This document shows, piece by piece, positions 1 to 5,894 of a stretch of DNA of 51,594 bases; the stretch's first letter is position 1; each line of letters opens with the position of its first letter. The notes beneath the pieces are model-generated. The model did no database searches, was not told where the DNA came from, and was given only the letters and a program-made list of their open reading frames with translations. The position numbers and the translations under genes are program-made. The stretch comes from a virus: positions 1 through 51,594 of the IMG/VR virus record IMGVR_UViG_3300035070_001383, one strand, 5' to 3'.

Positions 1-20
1 TCTGTAAATCTAATCATAGT
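1..20. repeat. Left copy of 20-bp terminal direct repeat
   Basis: The first 20 bases, tctgtaaatctaatcatagt, are identical to the last 20 bases of the window. This is what remains when a circular or terminally redundant genome is cut open by an assembler. Joining the two copies gives a circle of 51,574 bp in which leftward genes run on without a break. Confidence 0.9.
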
Positions 21-210
21 ATTCATTTTGTGGGTCATAGGTTAGTTCTGTAAAATTCTTACTACGATAGGCGCCGTATTCTTTGCCTTGCTCGTCGGGA
101 ACCGCAACCATACCTACCTCATTGCTCATAGTTAAGCCTAGCTCGCTATACTCGTTGAATTGGTATTCAGCGTCTAGGAAATTGTCGGTGATGTCGTTCT
201 GTAAATTCAT
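10..210 (-). CDS. Small acidic early protein, unknown function
   Basis: A 66-residue acidic protein, unrecognised, with no membrane segment or cysteine motif. It is the last gene of the leftward early cluster before the window edge. Its TAG stop falls inside the start of the sigma-like gene when the ends are joined (TATGATTAG holds both TAG and ATG), so the two genes overlap by eight bases and are probably translationally coupled. That overlap is the best evidence that the ends of the window are contiguous. Confidence 0.7.
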   Translation of the reverse strand: MNLQNDITDNFLDAEYQFNEYSELGLTMSNEVGMVAVPDEQGKEYGAYRSKNFTELTYDPQNEYYD

Positions 211-214
211 AGTA

Positions 215-475
215 TTAGTGTATTAGGTTAGTTCTGTTAAATCCCTCAAATTCATACGTTCCGTAGAACGTCTTAATAGTAATCGTAAAGTCTCCGTTAG
301 GTAACATTGACTCTAGCGTCTCATAGTGCGTTTCGGTAGCCTTAAACTCGCTCTCAATAAGGTCTATATACTTGCGGCTAATCTCATAGCCTTCCTTCGC
401 ATCTTTGAAGTTCTGAAACTCCTCTAGTCTGTCGCCAAAATACTCAGCAACTGAAAATATTTTCTCTTCTATCAT
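215..475 (-). CDS. Hypothetical early protein, 86 aa
   Basis: An 86-residue acidic soluble protein of unknown function, largely helical in its first 60 residues and aromatic-rich at the C-terminus. Its ATG overlaps the TGA of the small membrane protein gene just upstream (ATGA), and it ends five bases before the next leftward gene. It is probably one of several host-takeover or accessory proteins in this early operon, but that is inferred from position only. Confidence 0.75.
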   Translation of the reverse strand: MIEEKIFSVAEYFGDRLEEFQNFKDAKEGYEISRKYIDLIESEFKATETHYETLESMLPNGDFTITIKTFYGTYEFEGFNRTNLIH

Positions 476-576
476 CTTATAGCTAAATAATAATTACACA
501 AAAACACGCTTCCTACTGAACCCGAAACGAGTATGAAGGTAGCCCATAAAAATAAAACGACTTTAGTAAGCCGCAT
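472..576 (-). CDS. 34-aa single-span membrane protein
   Basis: A short frame coding a 34-residue protein with a two-to-three residue basic start (MRLTK) and a hydrophobic span of about 25 residues (VVLFLWATFILVSGSVGSVF). Its ATG lies inside the last codons of the upstream 77-aa gene and its TGA overlaps the ATG of the 86-aa gene. It therefore fills the gap between the two exactly, as a real small gene would. Function unknown. Confidence 0.6.
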   Translation of the reverse strand: MRLTKVVLFLWATFILVSGSVGSVFLCNYYLAIR

Positions 577-796
577 CTTCCGCAATTCTCCACTCTTGAT
601 ATTCTGCATTTTCTTTTAAGGTTAGGTTAATAATGTCGCCCTTCTTAATAGGGCCTACGCTGTAGTCGGCAAAGCCCCGAAAGGCTTTGACAACTCCAAA
701 GTTTATTTCAAAGGTTTCCGTCCTGTTAAGAGCCATAAATTGCTCTAACTTTGAGGGCTTCAAATCCTCTTCGATTAAGTTGATGTGTTGAAACAT
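563..796 (-). CDS. Hypothetical early protein, 77 aa
   Basis: A 77-residue soluble protein, unrecognised. The middle (FEINFGVVKAFRGFADYSVGP) looks like a small beta-rich fold. It starts ten bases after the 345-aa gene ends and its tail overlaps the start of a small membrane protein gene, which places it firmly in the leftward operon. Confidence 0.7.
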   Translation of the reverse strand: MFQHINLIEEDLKPSKLEQFMALNRTETFEINFGVVKAFRGFADYSVGPIKKGDIINLTLKENAEYQEWRIAEDAAY

Positions 797-805
797 AGTC
801 TAATT

Positions 806-1843
806 TTAAAAGTTAATATCTACTTGCATACCGCCTAACATTTCACACGCTGTAAGGTGGGCCGCAACCGCACGAATTGAGAACTTAATATCTTGTCTTT
901 CTTCGCGAGTAGTCCACGTGCGCTCTTCGCCGTTGATTTCAAGCGTGCGTACAACGTCAACAAATTTGCTATTCTTGCGCTTCGGCGCCTTAACAGATAT
1001 CTTCTTTATATCTTGTCTGTTAAACATTCTCACAATGCAAGACTGAAAGTAGGTCTCCTTATTGACAAAAGTACCTGAGTCGATATAAAATTCCACGTTA
1101 GCGGGAACTGCTAGGAATTTCTCTTCCAACTCCTTCGGTGTCATTCCTTCGTTTAGGCTATTCTTTAGGTTCTCCTCATTTACAGCCAACTCACTAGCGT
1201 ATACCTCAGATATTTTTTCGCTGTGTTTTCTGCGGTTATCAGACAGCAATTTAAGCGCCTCGCCTAAACCTTTGGTTAGGTCGTTTAGGTGGTCTAGTTC
1301 AGCGTTTACCGCGTTGCTCAACCTAGTTTCATCTAGGTCACACTTACTTAGCGTTTCAGTTGCGGCTATTAAGCAAAGGCGTAGTGAGCTACTGCCTTCG
1401 AGCCTTGCGTGCTCGCTTCTTTCGCCGCCTGTCATATACATAACAGAGCTAACAAAGGCCCGAACCTTGCCCGTGCCCTCGATTATATTGTCTCCCACGT
1501 TCGACCACTTGCTAATGGATTTCAAGAACTCTAGAGATAATACTAGTTCGCCCTTCGGTAGCTCCAAAGTCGCTTCGAGTACGTTACCGCTTTCTGACCC
1601 ATAGGTAAAAAACTGCTTCTCCTCGCCTGTCTCTGTTTGTGAGTACCTTTTGGCTCCAACTTTGAAAGATAGCTTTTTACCTGTTCCTAAGACGCCCTCT
1701 GTTGCAGACGTTACAAAGGCATCAATTCCGTTCGCTATAGCCTTATCTATAGCATCGTTTTTAGTGGCTAGAATGCCCTCTATTGAAGCCGTGAGGCTTT
1801 TTAATTGGCTGTCGTTAGCCTTAACACTTTTTGAATCTAACAT
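806..1843 (-). CDS. Large early protein of unknown function, 345 aa
   Basis: The largest protein of the early cluster at 345 residues, and I do not recognise its family. The N-terminal third is helical and low in aromatics. A middle part (about 100-200) is mixed and contains a helical stretch ending in SSSLRLCLIAATETL. A long charged helix follows at about 200-255. The C-terminal 90 residues are basic (KAPKRKNSK near 295), which could contact nucleic acid. Position between small accessory genes suggests an early host-interaction or DNA-metabolism role; this is inference. The ATG at 1843 fits the spacing to the upstream gene. Confidence 0.8.
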   Translation of the reverse strand: MLDSKSVKANDSQLKSLTASIEGILATKNDAIDKAIANGIDAFVTSATEGVLGTGKKLSFKVGAKRYSQTETGEEKQFFTYGSESGNVLEATLELPKGELVLSLEFLKSISKWSNVGDNIIEGTGKVRAFVSSVMYMTGGERSEHARLEGSSSLRLCLIAATETLSKCDLDETRLSNAVNAELDHLNDLTKGLGEALKLLSDNRRKHSEKISEVYASELAVNEENLKNSLNEGMTPKELEEKFLAVPANVEFYIDSGTFVNKETYFQSCIVRMFNRQDIKKISVKAPKRKNSKFVDVVRTLEINGEERTWTTREERQDIKFSIRAVAAHLTACEMLGGMQVDINF

Positions 1844-1865
1844 ATCGTTTAATTTAAGTTAATTT

Positions 1866-2315
1866 TTATCCGTAAATAATTTCGCCCAATAATAGGCATT
1901 GTAAAAATGCGTCGTGCGTGTTGCTGTCGTCTTCGCCCTTCGCGAACTCATCGAGTATCCAAGACTCGCTAAATTGCATCTTGTTTAGGTTTTGGTACAG
2001 GTCATCGAGGTTTACAGGTGTCGAGGACGTGTGCTCGTCTTCAACGTCGCACTCGCGAACGATTAAATTTCCCGCCATAAATATCTCTGTCCAAACGTCT
2101 TCCGAGCAAATGTAATAGTCGCCTTCGACGTACTCCTTGACGCTTCCCGCCTTTAAAATCTTCGCGCATTCTCTCGCCTCATCATAGGCCGCCGCTGTGG
2201 TGCAATCTAGTTGAACCATTCCGTAACCGATTGAGCCGCTCGTCAACGCTGTCCAAAACAACGCTTTAATTTGCTCGTCATCTAGTTGATAAGTTGCTTT
2301 TAAATTCAATTCCAT
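1866..2315 (-). CDS. Hypothetical acidic early protein, 149 aa
   Basis: A 149-residue acidic protein with several cysteines (near 38, 49, 69 and 88) and no membrane span. Family not recognised. Its ATG is preceded by the conserved early leader (AAGACC...AAGGGCAT) and, further upstream, by one of the three hairpin elements, so it appears to be under the same control as the genes at 3807 and 3366. Acidity and position would fit a DNA-mimic or inhibitor, but nothing in the sequence proves that. Confidence 0.75.
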   Translation of the reverse strand: MELNLKATYQLDDEQIKALFWTALTSGSIGYGMVQLDCTTAAAYDEARECAKILKAGSVKEYVEGDYYICSEDVWTEIFMAGNLIVRECDVEDEHTSSTPVNLDDLYQNLNKMQFSESWILDEFAKGEDDSNTHDAFLQCLLLGEIIYG

Positions 2316-2345
2316 ATAATGTATGCCCTTAACAGGTCTTTTTAG
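2316..2345 (-). promoter_or_regulatory. Conserved early leader motif, copy 5
   Basis: Read leftward this is AAGACCTGTTAAGGGCAT followed by eight bases and the ATG. It matches four other leaders in the same arm, with consensus AAGACCcannnAAGGGCAy. It is the most divergent copy. It is not a classical Shine-Dalgarno sequence. Confidence 0.55.
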
Positions 2346-2365
2346 TGCCTTTACAGGCCGTTAGG

Positions 2366-2411
2366 GGACGTTTACCGCATCGCTCGGTACTTGGTGTCGT
2401 TCACAACGTCC
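2366..2411 (-). ncRNA. Structured leader element, copy 3 (AGCGATR hairpin)
   Basis: On the minus strand the element has an outer stem GGACGTT/AACGTCC (7 perfect pairs), a 15-base one-sided bulge GTGAACGACACCAAG, an inner stem TACCG/CGGTA and a seven-base loop AGCGATG. Two other copies at 3403 and 3842 keep the loop, the GAAnGAC bulge and the stem lengths but use different paired bases. That pattern points to selection on RNA structure. It lies between the 34-aa gene and the 149-aa gene. No known RNA family recognised. Confidence 0.75.
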
Positions 2412-2428
2412 GACGCTCTTAGAAGCGC

Positions 2429-2533
2429 TTAAAATAAGTTAATAAATACGGAACCAACCAAAGCCAATAAAAGCGTTAGTGCGGTTCCACGAATAGCTAA
2501 ATCCTGAAGGCTCTCTATATTGCGCCACTTCAT
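2429..2533 (-). CDS. 34-aa single-span membrane protein
   Basis: A 34-residue protein with a charged N-terminus (MKWRNIESLQDLAIRG) followed by one hydrophobic span (TALTLLLALVGSVFINLF). Its ATG overlaps the TAA of the upstream 66-aa gene (TAATG), a junction used many times in this genome. Function unknown; the shape is that of a small inner-membrane protein. Confidence 0.6.
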   Translation of the reverse strand: MKWRNIESLQDLAIRGTALTLLLALVGSVFINLF

Positions 2534-2733
2534 TAATACACCTCTTTAAAGTTGACGCTAACAGAAGCCAAAAAGTCGCCGTCTGCAAACGCCTCATCGC
2601 GTAGGTTATTAGCGTGGTTCTCGGCGTCGCTAAACTTAGCGAAGACGCCTTCGATTTGGGTGTAACTACCTAGACTAGTAGTCGTGCTGTATAGCACCAC
2701 GTACACGCCCTTAATTTCATTTAAGTCCTTCAT
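2533..2733 (-). CDS. Hypothetical early protein, 66 aa
   Basis: A 66-residue soluble protein. The motif GVYVVLYSTTTSLGSYTQIE followed by FAKFSDAENHANNLRDEA resembles small phage proteins built of a beta hairpin and a helix, but I cannot name a family. The start overlaps the end of the 78-aa gene by four bases (ATGA type) and the stop overlaps the next ATG (TAATG), so it sits in a tightly packed operon. Confidence 0.7.
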   Translation of the reverse strand: MKDLNEIKGVYVVLYSTTTSLGSYTQIEGVFAKFSDAENHANNLRDEAFADGDFLASVSVNFKEVY

Positions 2734-2966
2734 ATGTCATTTGATATTAGTTCCTCAATAATTGCTAAATATTCGCCTTCTACGCGTTCGCTCATTTTCG
2801 GGTCTTGCCCCCATTCGTGGTATACGATTGAGGCACGGCCTGCGTAGTCCGCGACAAACTCGAAATCTATTACTAGGCAACCTAGAACTAGGGCATTTCC
2901 TAAGCCCTCGAATTGGCTATTCTTAAACGATAGCTCGGTGACGTCACTCTTGTTAGGTGTATTCAT
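2730..2966 (-). CDS. Hypothetical early protein, 78 aa
   Basis: A 78-residue acidic protein with no membrane span, unrecognised. The start at 2966 lies one base after the stop of the 47-aa gene and its end overlaps the start of the 66-aa gene. It belongs to the early leftward operon. Confidence 0.7.
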   Translation of the reverse strand: MNTPNKSDVTELSFKNSQFEGLGNALVLGCLVIDFEFVADYAGRASIVYHEWGQDPKMSERVEGEYLAIIEELISNDI

Positions 2967-2967
2967 A

Positions 2968-3111
2968 TTATTCAGTTATTTGATTGTCTAGCATAAAAGA
3001 AATAAAGTTCGCGCCTTCTTCCTTCATAATATCACCCAACGCACGGCTAAAAGCGTAAGGTTGGTAGGTTGGTAATTCGATTACGTCGTAAATAGTTAAA
3101 TCCTGTTCCAT
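2968..3111 (-). CDS. 47-aa early protein with conserved leader
   Basis: An acidic 47-residue protein starting MEQDLTIYDVIELPTYQPYA. The ATG is preceded at the usual distance by the shared leader AAGACCCAATGAAGGGCAC, almost the same as the leader of the neighbouring gene at 3366, and the stop is followed one base later by the next ATG. These two facts make this small frame convincing. Function unknown. Confidence 0.65.
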   Translation of the reverse strand: MEQDLTIYDVIELPTYQPYAFSRALGDIMKEEGANFISFMLDNQITE

Positions 3112-3145
3112 TTGATTTGTGCCCTTCATTGGGTCTTATTCGTTA
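3112..3145 (-). promoter_or_regulatory. Conserved early leader motif, copy 4
   Basis: Read leftward: AAGACCCAATGAAGGGCAC, then eight bases to the ATG at 3111. It overlaps the stop codon of the upstream gene, so unlike the other copies it has no room for a hairpin element in front of it. Confidence 0.6.
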
Positions 3146-3366
3146 ATAAATTTAGTAAATGACTCCTTCGCTTCCTTAAGCGTTAGGCCCCCACAAATGT
3201 AGTCGCCCTGTCCGTATATTGACCAAACGCCCCAATCCTTCAGGACGTCGCATTTTAGTATTATATAGCGCAATTCGCGCCCCTTCAAATAGGGTACATA
3301 ACCCTTCACCTCTTCATCGCTCCAAGCCCATTTATGAGAACTCGGTATAAATGCTAGTCCTTTCAT
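3136..3366 (-). CDS. Hypothetical early protein, 76 aa
   Basis: A 76-residue protein starting MKGLAFIPSSHKWAWSDEEV. I chose the ATG at 3366 rather than the TTG at 3384, because the conserved leader AAGACCCATTGAAGGGCAT then ends eight bases before the start, as in the sister genes. The C-terminal GGLTLKEAKESFTKFI is a likely helix. Family not recognised. Confidence 0.7.
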   Translation of the reverse strand: MKGLAFIPSSHKWAWSDEEVKGYVPYLKGRELRYIILKCDVLKDWGVWSIYGQGDYICGGLTLKEAKESFTKFINE

Positions 3367-3400
3367 TTGATTTATGCCCTTCAATGGGTCTTATTAGTTA
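3367..3400 (-). promoter_or_regulatory. Conserved early leader motif, copy 3
   Basis: Read leftward: CTAACTAATAAGACCCATTG followed by AAGGGCAT and the ATG at 3366. The CTAACTAAT part is shared with the copies at 3808 and 4165. Lies directly downstream of a hairpin element. Confidence 0.6.
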
Positions 3401-3402
3401 GG

Positions 3403-3448
3403 GAAGCGGGGCCGTATCGCTCGGCCCTTAGGGTCATTCCCCCGCTCC
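3403..3448 (-). ncRNA. Structured leader element, copy 2 (AGCGATR hairpin)
   Basis: Minus-strand fold: outer stem GGAGCGG/CCGCTTC (7 pairs with one G-U), bulge GGGAATGACCCTAAG, inner stem GGCCG/CGGCC (a sixth G-C pair is possible) and loop AGCGATA. The architecture and the constant loop and bulge match the other two copies, while every stem base pair is free to differ. Located between the 115-aa gene and the 76-aa gene. Confidence 0.75.
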
Positions 3449-3459
3449 TGTGTTGGTTA

Positions 3460-3807
3460 CTATGCGAAGAAACATCTGTCTTCCTCGAATAGGCGCCCGT
3501 CTTCCACCATACAACAAAACCACTCGTTGTATTGGTTTTCAACGTCTTCAATCGAAGAGCCTATGAACTCCTCACCCGTAACAAACTCCGAGAATATGCA
3601 CTCGACTTCCTCGCCGCTATTATATGCGTAGTCAGTAATTCCGTAGCTCACGGGGATATCTTCAGACCAAACATAAATATAGCCGCTTGTTACATTGTAA
3701 CCCGCTTCGCAGTCTTCGCCAATTACGTGGCCTTGACGCTCCATAGTGTCAATAATCATAGCAAGCGCTTTAAAATGTGTCGCTGTTCTTAGTCCTGTTG
3801 TTTTCAT
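3460..3807 (-). CDS. Hypothetical acidic early protein, 115 aa
   Basis: A strongly acidic 115-residue protein with a basic N-terminal helix (MKTTGLRTATHFKALAMIID) and then a region rich in Glu, Asp, Tyr and Trp with several Cys. Family not recognised. It has both the conserved leader at its start codon and a hairpin element upstream, so it is one of the best examples of the repeated early regulatory unit. Confidence 0.75.
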   Translation of the reverse strand: MKTTGLRTATHFKALAMIIDTMERQGHVIGEDCEAGYNVTSGYIYVWSEDIPVSYGITDYAYNSGEEVECIFSEFVTGEEFIGSSIEDVENQYNEWFCCMVEDGRLFEEDRCFFA

Positions 3808-3841
3808 TTCATTAGTGCCCTTTGGGTCTTTATTAGTTAGT
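3808..3841 (-). promoter_or_regulatory. Conserved early leader motif, copy 2
   Basis: Read leftward: AAAGACCCAAAGGGCAC plus eight bases to the ATG at 3807, preceded by CTAACTAAT. Its core is identical to the copy at 4165. Confidence 0.65.
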
Positions 3842-3885
3842 AGAGGGTCGCGGTATCGCTCCGCGTTCGGTCTTTCCTACCCTCT
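3842..3885 (-). ncRNA. Structured leader element, copy 1 (AGCGATR hairpin)
   Basis: Minus-strand fold: outer stem AGAGGGT/ACCCTCT (7 perfect pairs), 13-base bulge AGGAAAGACCGAA, inner stem CGCGG/CCGCG and loop AGCGATA. It starts a few bases after the stop of the 44-aa gene and is followed by the conserved leader and the 115-aa gene. It could be a transcript-processing site, a protein-bound translational operator or a riboswitch-like element; the sequence does not say which. Confidence 0.75.
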
Positions 3886-3890
3886 CGTAA

Positions 3891-4025
3891 TTACTCGCCT
3901 TTTTTCTCGCTGTACTTCTCAGCGTTCAGGAACTTGGCCCCTGTTGTGGTCTTCTTACCTCTGTTACCCGCTGTCTGCTTAGTAGCTCTTAGGTAGTCTC
4001 TTTCTGTTGCTTGTATGAATATCAT
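3891..4025 (-). CDS. 44-aa basic early protein
   Basis: A 44-residue lysine/arginine-rich soluble protein (MIFIQATERDYLRATKQTAG then NRGKKTTTGAKFLNAEKY). The start lies four bases after the stop of the preceding 44-aa membrane protein and the stop directly precedes a hairpin element. The basic charge would suit RNA or DNA binding, which is inference. Confidence 0.55.
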   Translation of the reverse strand: MIFIQATERDYLRATKQTAGNRGKKTTTGAKFLNAEKYSEKKGE

Positions 4026-4029
4026 AGTC

Positions 4030-4164
4030 TTAAAATTGTCCGTTAAACCCTGTTAGTGTTCCGTTCATTTCTGCTGCTATTGCGCTTCCCGCTGTGAAGA
4101 CGATAACGCCTAACACTGCAATAATTAGAACGTCTTGTAAAGTTACTTTTCTTAATAGTGTCAT
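4030..4164 (-). CDS. 44-aa membrane or secreted early protein
   Basis: A 44-residue protein with N-terminal MTLLRKVTLQDV, a hydrophobic core LIIAVLGVIVFTAGSAIAA and a short polar tail. It could be a membrane anchor or a signal-peptide-like segment. It is the first gene of the leftward arm and is preceded by the conserved leader AAAGACCCAAAGGGCAC. Function unknown. Confidence 0.6.
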   Translation of the reverse strand: MTLLRKVTLQDVLIIAVLGVIVFTAGSAIAAEMNGTLTGFNGQF

Positions 4165-4197
4165 TTTATTAGTGCCCTTTGGGTCTTTGTTAGTTAG
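4165..4197 (-). promoter_or_regulatory. Conserved early leader motif, copy 1
   Basis: Read leftward: CACTAACTAAC, then AAAGACCCAAAGGGCAC and eight bases to the ATG at 4164. This is the most upstream copy in the leftward transcript. Confidence 0.65.
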
Positions 4198-4515
4198 TGA
4201 GGGGCCATAGTCTCGAACTATTCGCGGCCTCTAAGCCGTGCCCCCCGTTGTAAGTATTAAAGAGTGTTTGTAGGTCTGTGTTGTGTAGTGGCTAACCTCT
4301 TATGCCTTGACGTCTACCCCGCCGCGCTAACTCTCGTTAGCTCATTAGTTGTAAAAACTAGGAAATATTAACCTACTCTCACTCCTCTTAACTTTGCCTC
4401 TGTGTTGGTCTCCCTCAAGTGGTTGAATTGATACTATCTCCTCGCAGGTCTTTCGAACGCTTTGTCTTTAGGTTGTGCTATGTCAGTAGGGCAACCTCTC
4501 CCCGTTTTGCTTACA
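4198..4515 (-). other. Long structured 5' leader of the leftward operon
   Basis: About 320 bases between the candidate promoter at 4516 and the first leftward gene, with no reading frame of note. On the minus strand it can form GCTAAC-GAGA-GTTAGC (4326-4341), a stem closed by a GNRA tetraloop, and ATAGT-TCGAG-ACTAT (4222-4236) just before the first conserved leader. Such a long structured leader in a compact phage suggests regulation by RNA, but no known class is recognised. Confidence 0.45.
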
Positions 4516-4523
4516 CAAATATA
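4516..4523 (-). promoter_or_regulatory. Candidate host-type promoter for the leftward arm
   Basis: The minus strand reads TATATTTG here, a perfect match to the Bacteroidota housekeeping -7 box TAnnTTTG. No clear -33 TTTG box is seen at the usual distance. It lies upstream of the whole leftward gene string with nothing else between, so it is the most likely start of early transcription by the unmodified host polymerase. Confidence 0.45.
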
Positions 4524-4584
4524 CGGCGAATATTTTAAATAGAACCCCTATAATATGTATAAGGCCTAAAATAGCCCCAAAATA

Positions 4585-4918
4585 CCCCTGTTTTAAGGTG
4601 CTTATTGAAAAAAGTTTCGCTCTGTAGCCCCCGCCACCACTGCGATTAGAAAAAAGTTTCAATTATTTTGCATTTTTTTTAGGTTAGTATGTAAAAACAC
4701 CCCAAAACAGCCCCCGCCACCCCATAGAACGGCAGTATAATGTGAGGACGTACCGATAAAAGGTCAGGCGGTAACTTAATACAACACACGTTAACCCCCG
4801 TGTTTACTAGCGTGAAACATATAAAGGGTCACCTGTACACTTAATCGAATCACCACCTCTGTTAAGCCCCTGTTTATAGGCCCTCACAGGCAAAACGTCA
4901 GATTTTATAAAGGGTCAC
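4585..4918. repeat. Iteron-like degenerate repeats
   Basis: A composite word appears twice: GTTAACCCCCGTGTTTACTAG-like sequence near 4790 followed by TATAAAGGGTCAC at 4820, and GTTAAGCCCCTGTTTATAGG at 4861 followed by TATAAAGGGTCAC at 4906. A related CCCCTGTTTTAAGG lies at 4585. Spacing is not constant. This resembles binding-site clusters at phage origins or operators, but no initiator gene is recognised to match. Confidence 0.4.
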
Positions 4919-5135
4919 TTTGGGCCATTACGTGGAACATACAATTGCCCCATATATCGACACACACAGAGCGCGTTTAAGAGCCTCACGTTGCTATGTA
5001 GTATGTTAGTATTGATTTACTGAGTTAGTACCTTAGAACGCACCACAGACAGCAAAACGGGCATAGGTGTAATGTATACAGCAATACAACCCACATAAGG
5101 CCCTACTATAGTCAGAGCGCACCACAGGGGTAGAA

Positions 5136-5245
5136 AGCAATGAATAGAGAAACGCGGCTACAGGTAAGAAACAGAGAGAGCAGTCAACAGAGTAAGAGAT
5201 AAGAGAGACTAAGCCGATAGGTTGAGAGAGAAGAGAAGAATATAG
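5136..5245. other. GA-rich purine tract
   Basis: A run of about 110 bases dominated by A and G on the plus strand, with many GAGAGA and AAGAGA words, inside the gene-free control region. Purine strand bias of this kind can mark an origin, a transcript leader or a packaging signal. No function can be read directly. Confidence 0.3.
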
Positions 5246-5747
5246 CCCCATAGGTGTGGCCTATTGTCCCCTCCGCCGTTCATAATTCTTTTTTTTAACC
5301 TGACCAAACGAAAAGCGAACTATTTTGCATTTTACCCCCAAATTTGTACCTAGTGGACGAACTCCTAGTAAGTGATATGTATACAACACTAGTTATATAG
5401 CTGTTAATTAGAGGCTCTTATTTGCAGCCGCAGTTTAGACCGAGATTGTTAGCTGTCAACGTCAGCCAAATATAGTATAAGCCTGTATCGTAGTGGTAGT
5501 AGGAGCTGAGAGGGAATGACCGTAAAACTTGGGAAATCAGTGTAACCAAGCCTCTCTGAATGGGCGGGGTAAAAAGCGGGGGACGGGGTTTGCACCTCTA
5601 GACGAGCCTAAAGCGAGTCGTACTATTATACTGCACTGCTGTCATAAGCTACCCGAACAACGTGAGTGTGCTGAGTGCTAACTTATAGTATATCAGGTTA
5701 CTAACTTAGTTCGTAAATATAATAACGGTATATAACCTTAAGTATAC

Positions 5748-5769
5748 AACTCAGGTAGTATACTGAGTT
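5748..5769. promoter_or_regulatory. Operator-like inverted repeat AACTCAG-N8-CTGAGTT
   Basis: A perfect 7-bp inverted repeat with an 8-base spacer. Its right half belongs to TACTGAGTTAG, an 11-mer also found exactly at 5018-5028 and, on the minus strand, at 50829-50839. All three are in the only large non-coding stretches. It probably binds a dimeric regulator or is part of an early promoter. Confidence 0.45.
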
Positions 5770-5782
5770 AGGAGAGTATAGA

Positions 5783-5794
5783 CTATAGTATAAC
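5783..5794 (+). promoter_or_regulatory. Promoter-like box CTATAGTATAAC
   Basis: A 12-mer that recurs exactly on the minus strand at 50748-50759, just upstream of the gene starting at 50734. In both places TACTGAGTTAG lies upstream in the same orientation. Related words TATAGTATAAG and TATAGTATATC occur near 5473 and 5683. A phage early or middle promoter is a fair guess. Confidence 0.35.
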
Positions 5795-5869
5795 TTATAG
5801 TAAGCGTCACACCTGACACGTAGTATACACTTGTGGTGTGTATGAGAATGAATGGAGCATACATAAATA

Positions 5870-5886
5870 TCGTAAATTATAAAAAG
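5870..5886 (+). promoter_or_regulatory. Late promoter-like motif, copy 1
   Basis: Exact 17-mer TCGTAAATTATAAAAAG, eight bases before the first ATG of the late arm. The same word precedes the genes at 9044, 16890, 24546 and 34578. Its TATAAAAA core recalls the TATAAATA late promoters of T4, which are read by a small phage sigma factor, and a gp55-like protein is encoded at 41943-42374. A weaker relative, TCGTAAATATAAT, lies upstream at 5711. Confidence 0.6.
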
Positions 5887-5894
5887 AGACAGAT

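Larger units (their letters stand above)
4524..5869. other. Gene-free control region between divergent arms
   Basis: About 1.35 kb without a believable gene; the frames here are shadows rich in Cys, Ser and Tyr. Repeated words include GAAAAAAGTTTC (4607, 4649), AGCCCCCGCCACC (4626, 4709), TATTTTGCATTTT (4664, 5321), TATAAAGGGTCAC (4820, 4906) and CGCACCACAG (5039, 5118). There are also several GTATAC palindromes and TATAGTATA-like boxes. It is the place to expect early promoters, repressor or sigma targets and a replication origin; which of these it holds is not decided by sequence. Confidence 0.6.

Noticed and set aside
3300-3330. Another CATCGCT word, complementary to the AGCGATR loop
   Set aside because: It lies inside a coding frame and no flanking bases pair.
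3532-3982. Rightward frames opposite the early leftward genes
   Set aside because: They cross the hairpin element and leader, and the leftward genes have conserved leaders and coupled junctions.
4222-4236. Hairpin ATAGT-TCGAG-ACTAT as a fourth copy of the AGCGATR element
   Set aside because: It sits in the matching position before a conserved leader, but the loop is TCGAG, the bulge lacks GAAnGAC and the outer stem is irregular, so it is not the same element.
4585-4918. CRISPR-like array
   Set aside because: Repeats are short, degenerate and unevenly spaced, and no cas genes are present.
5033-5251. 72-residue leftward frame in the control region
   Set aside because: Composition is rich in Cys, Leu, Ser and Tyr as in chance frames, it has no coupled neighbour, and it overlaps the GA-rich tract and repeats.
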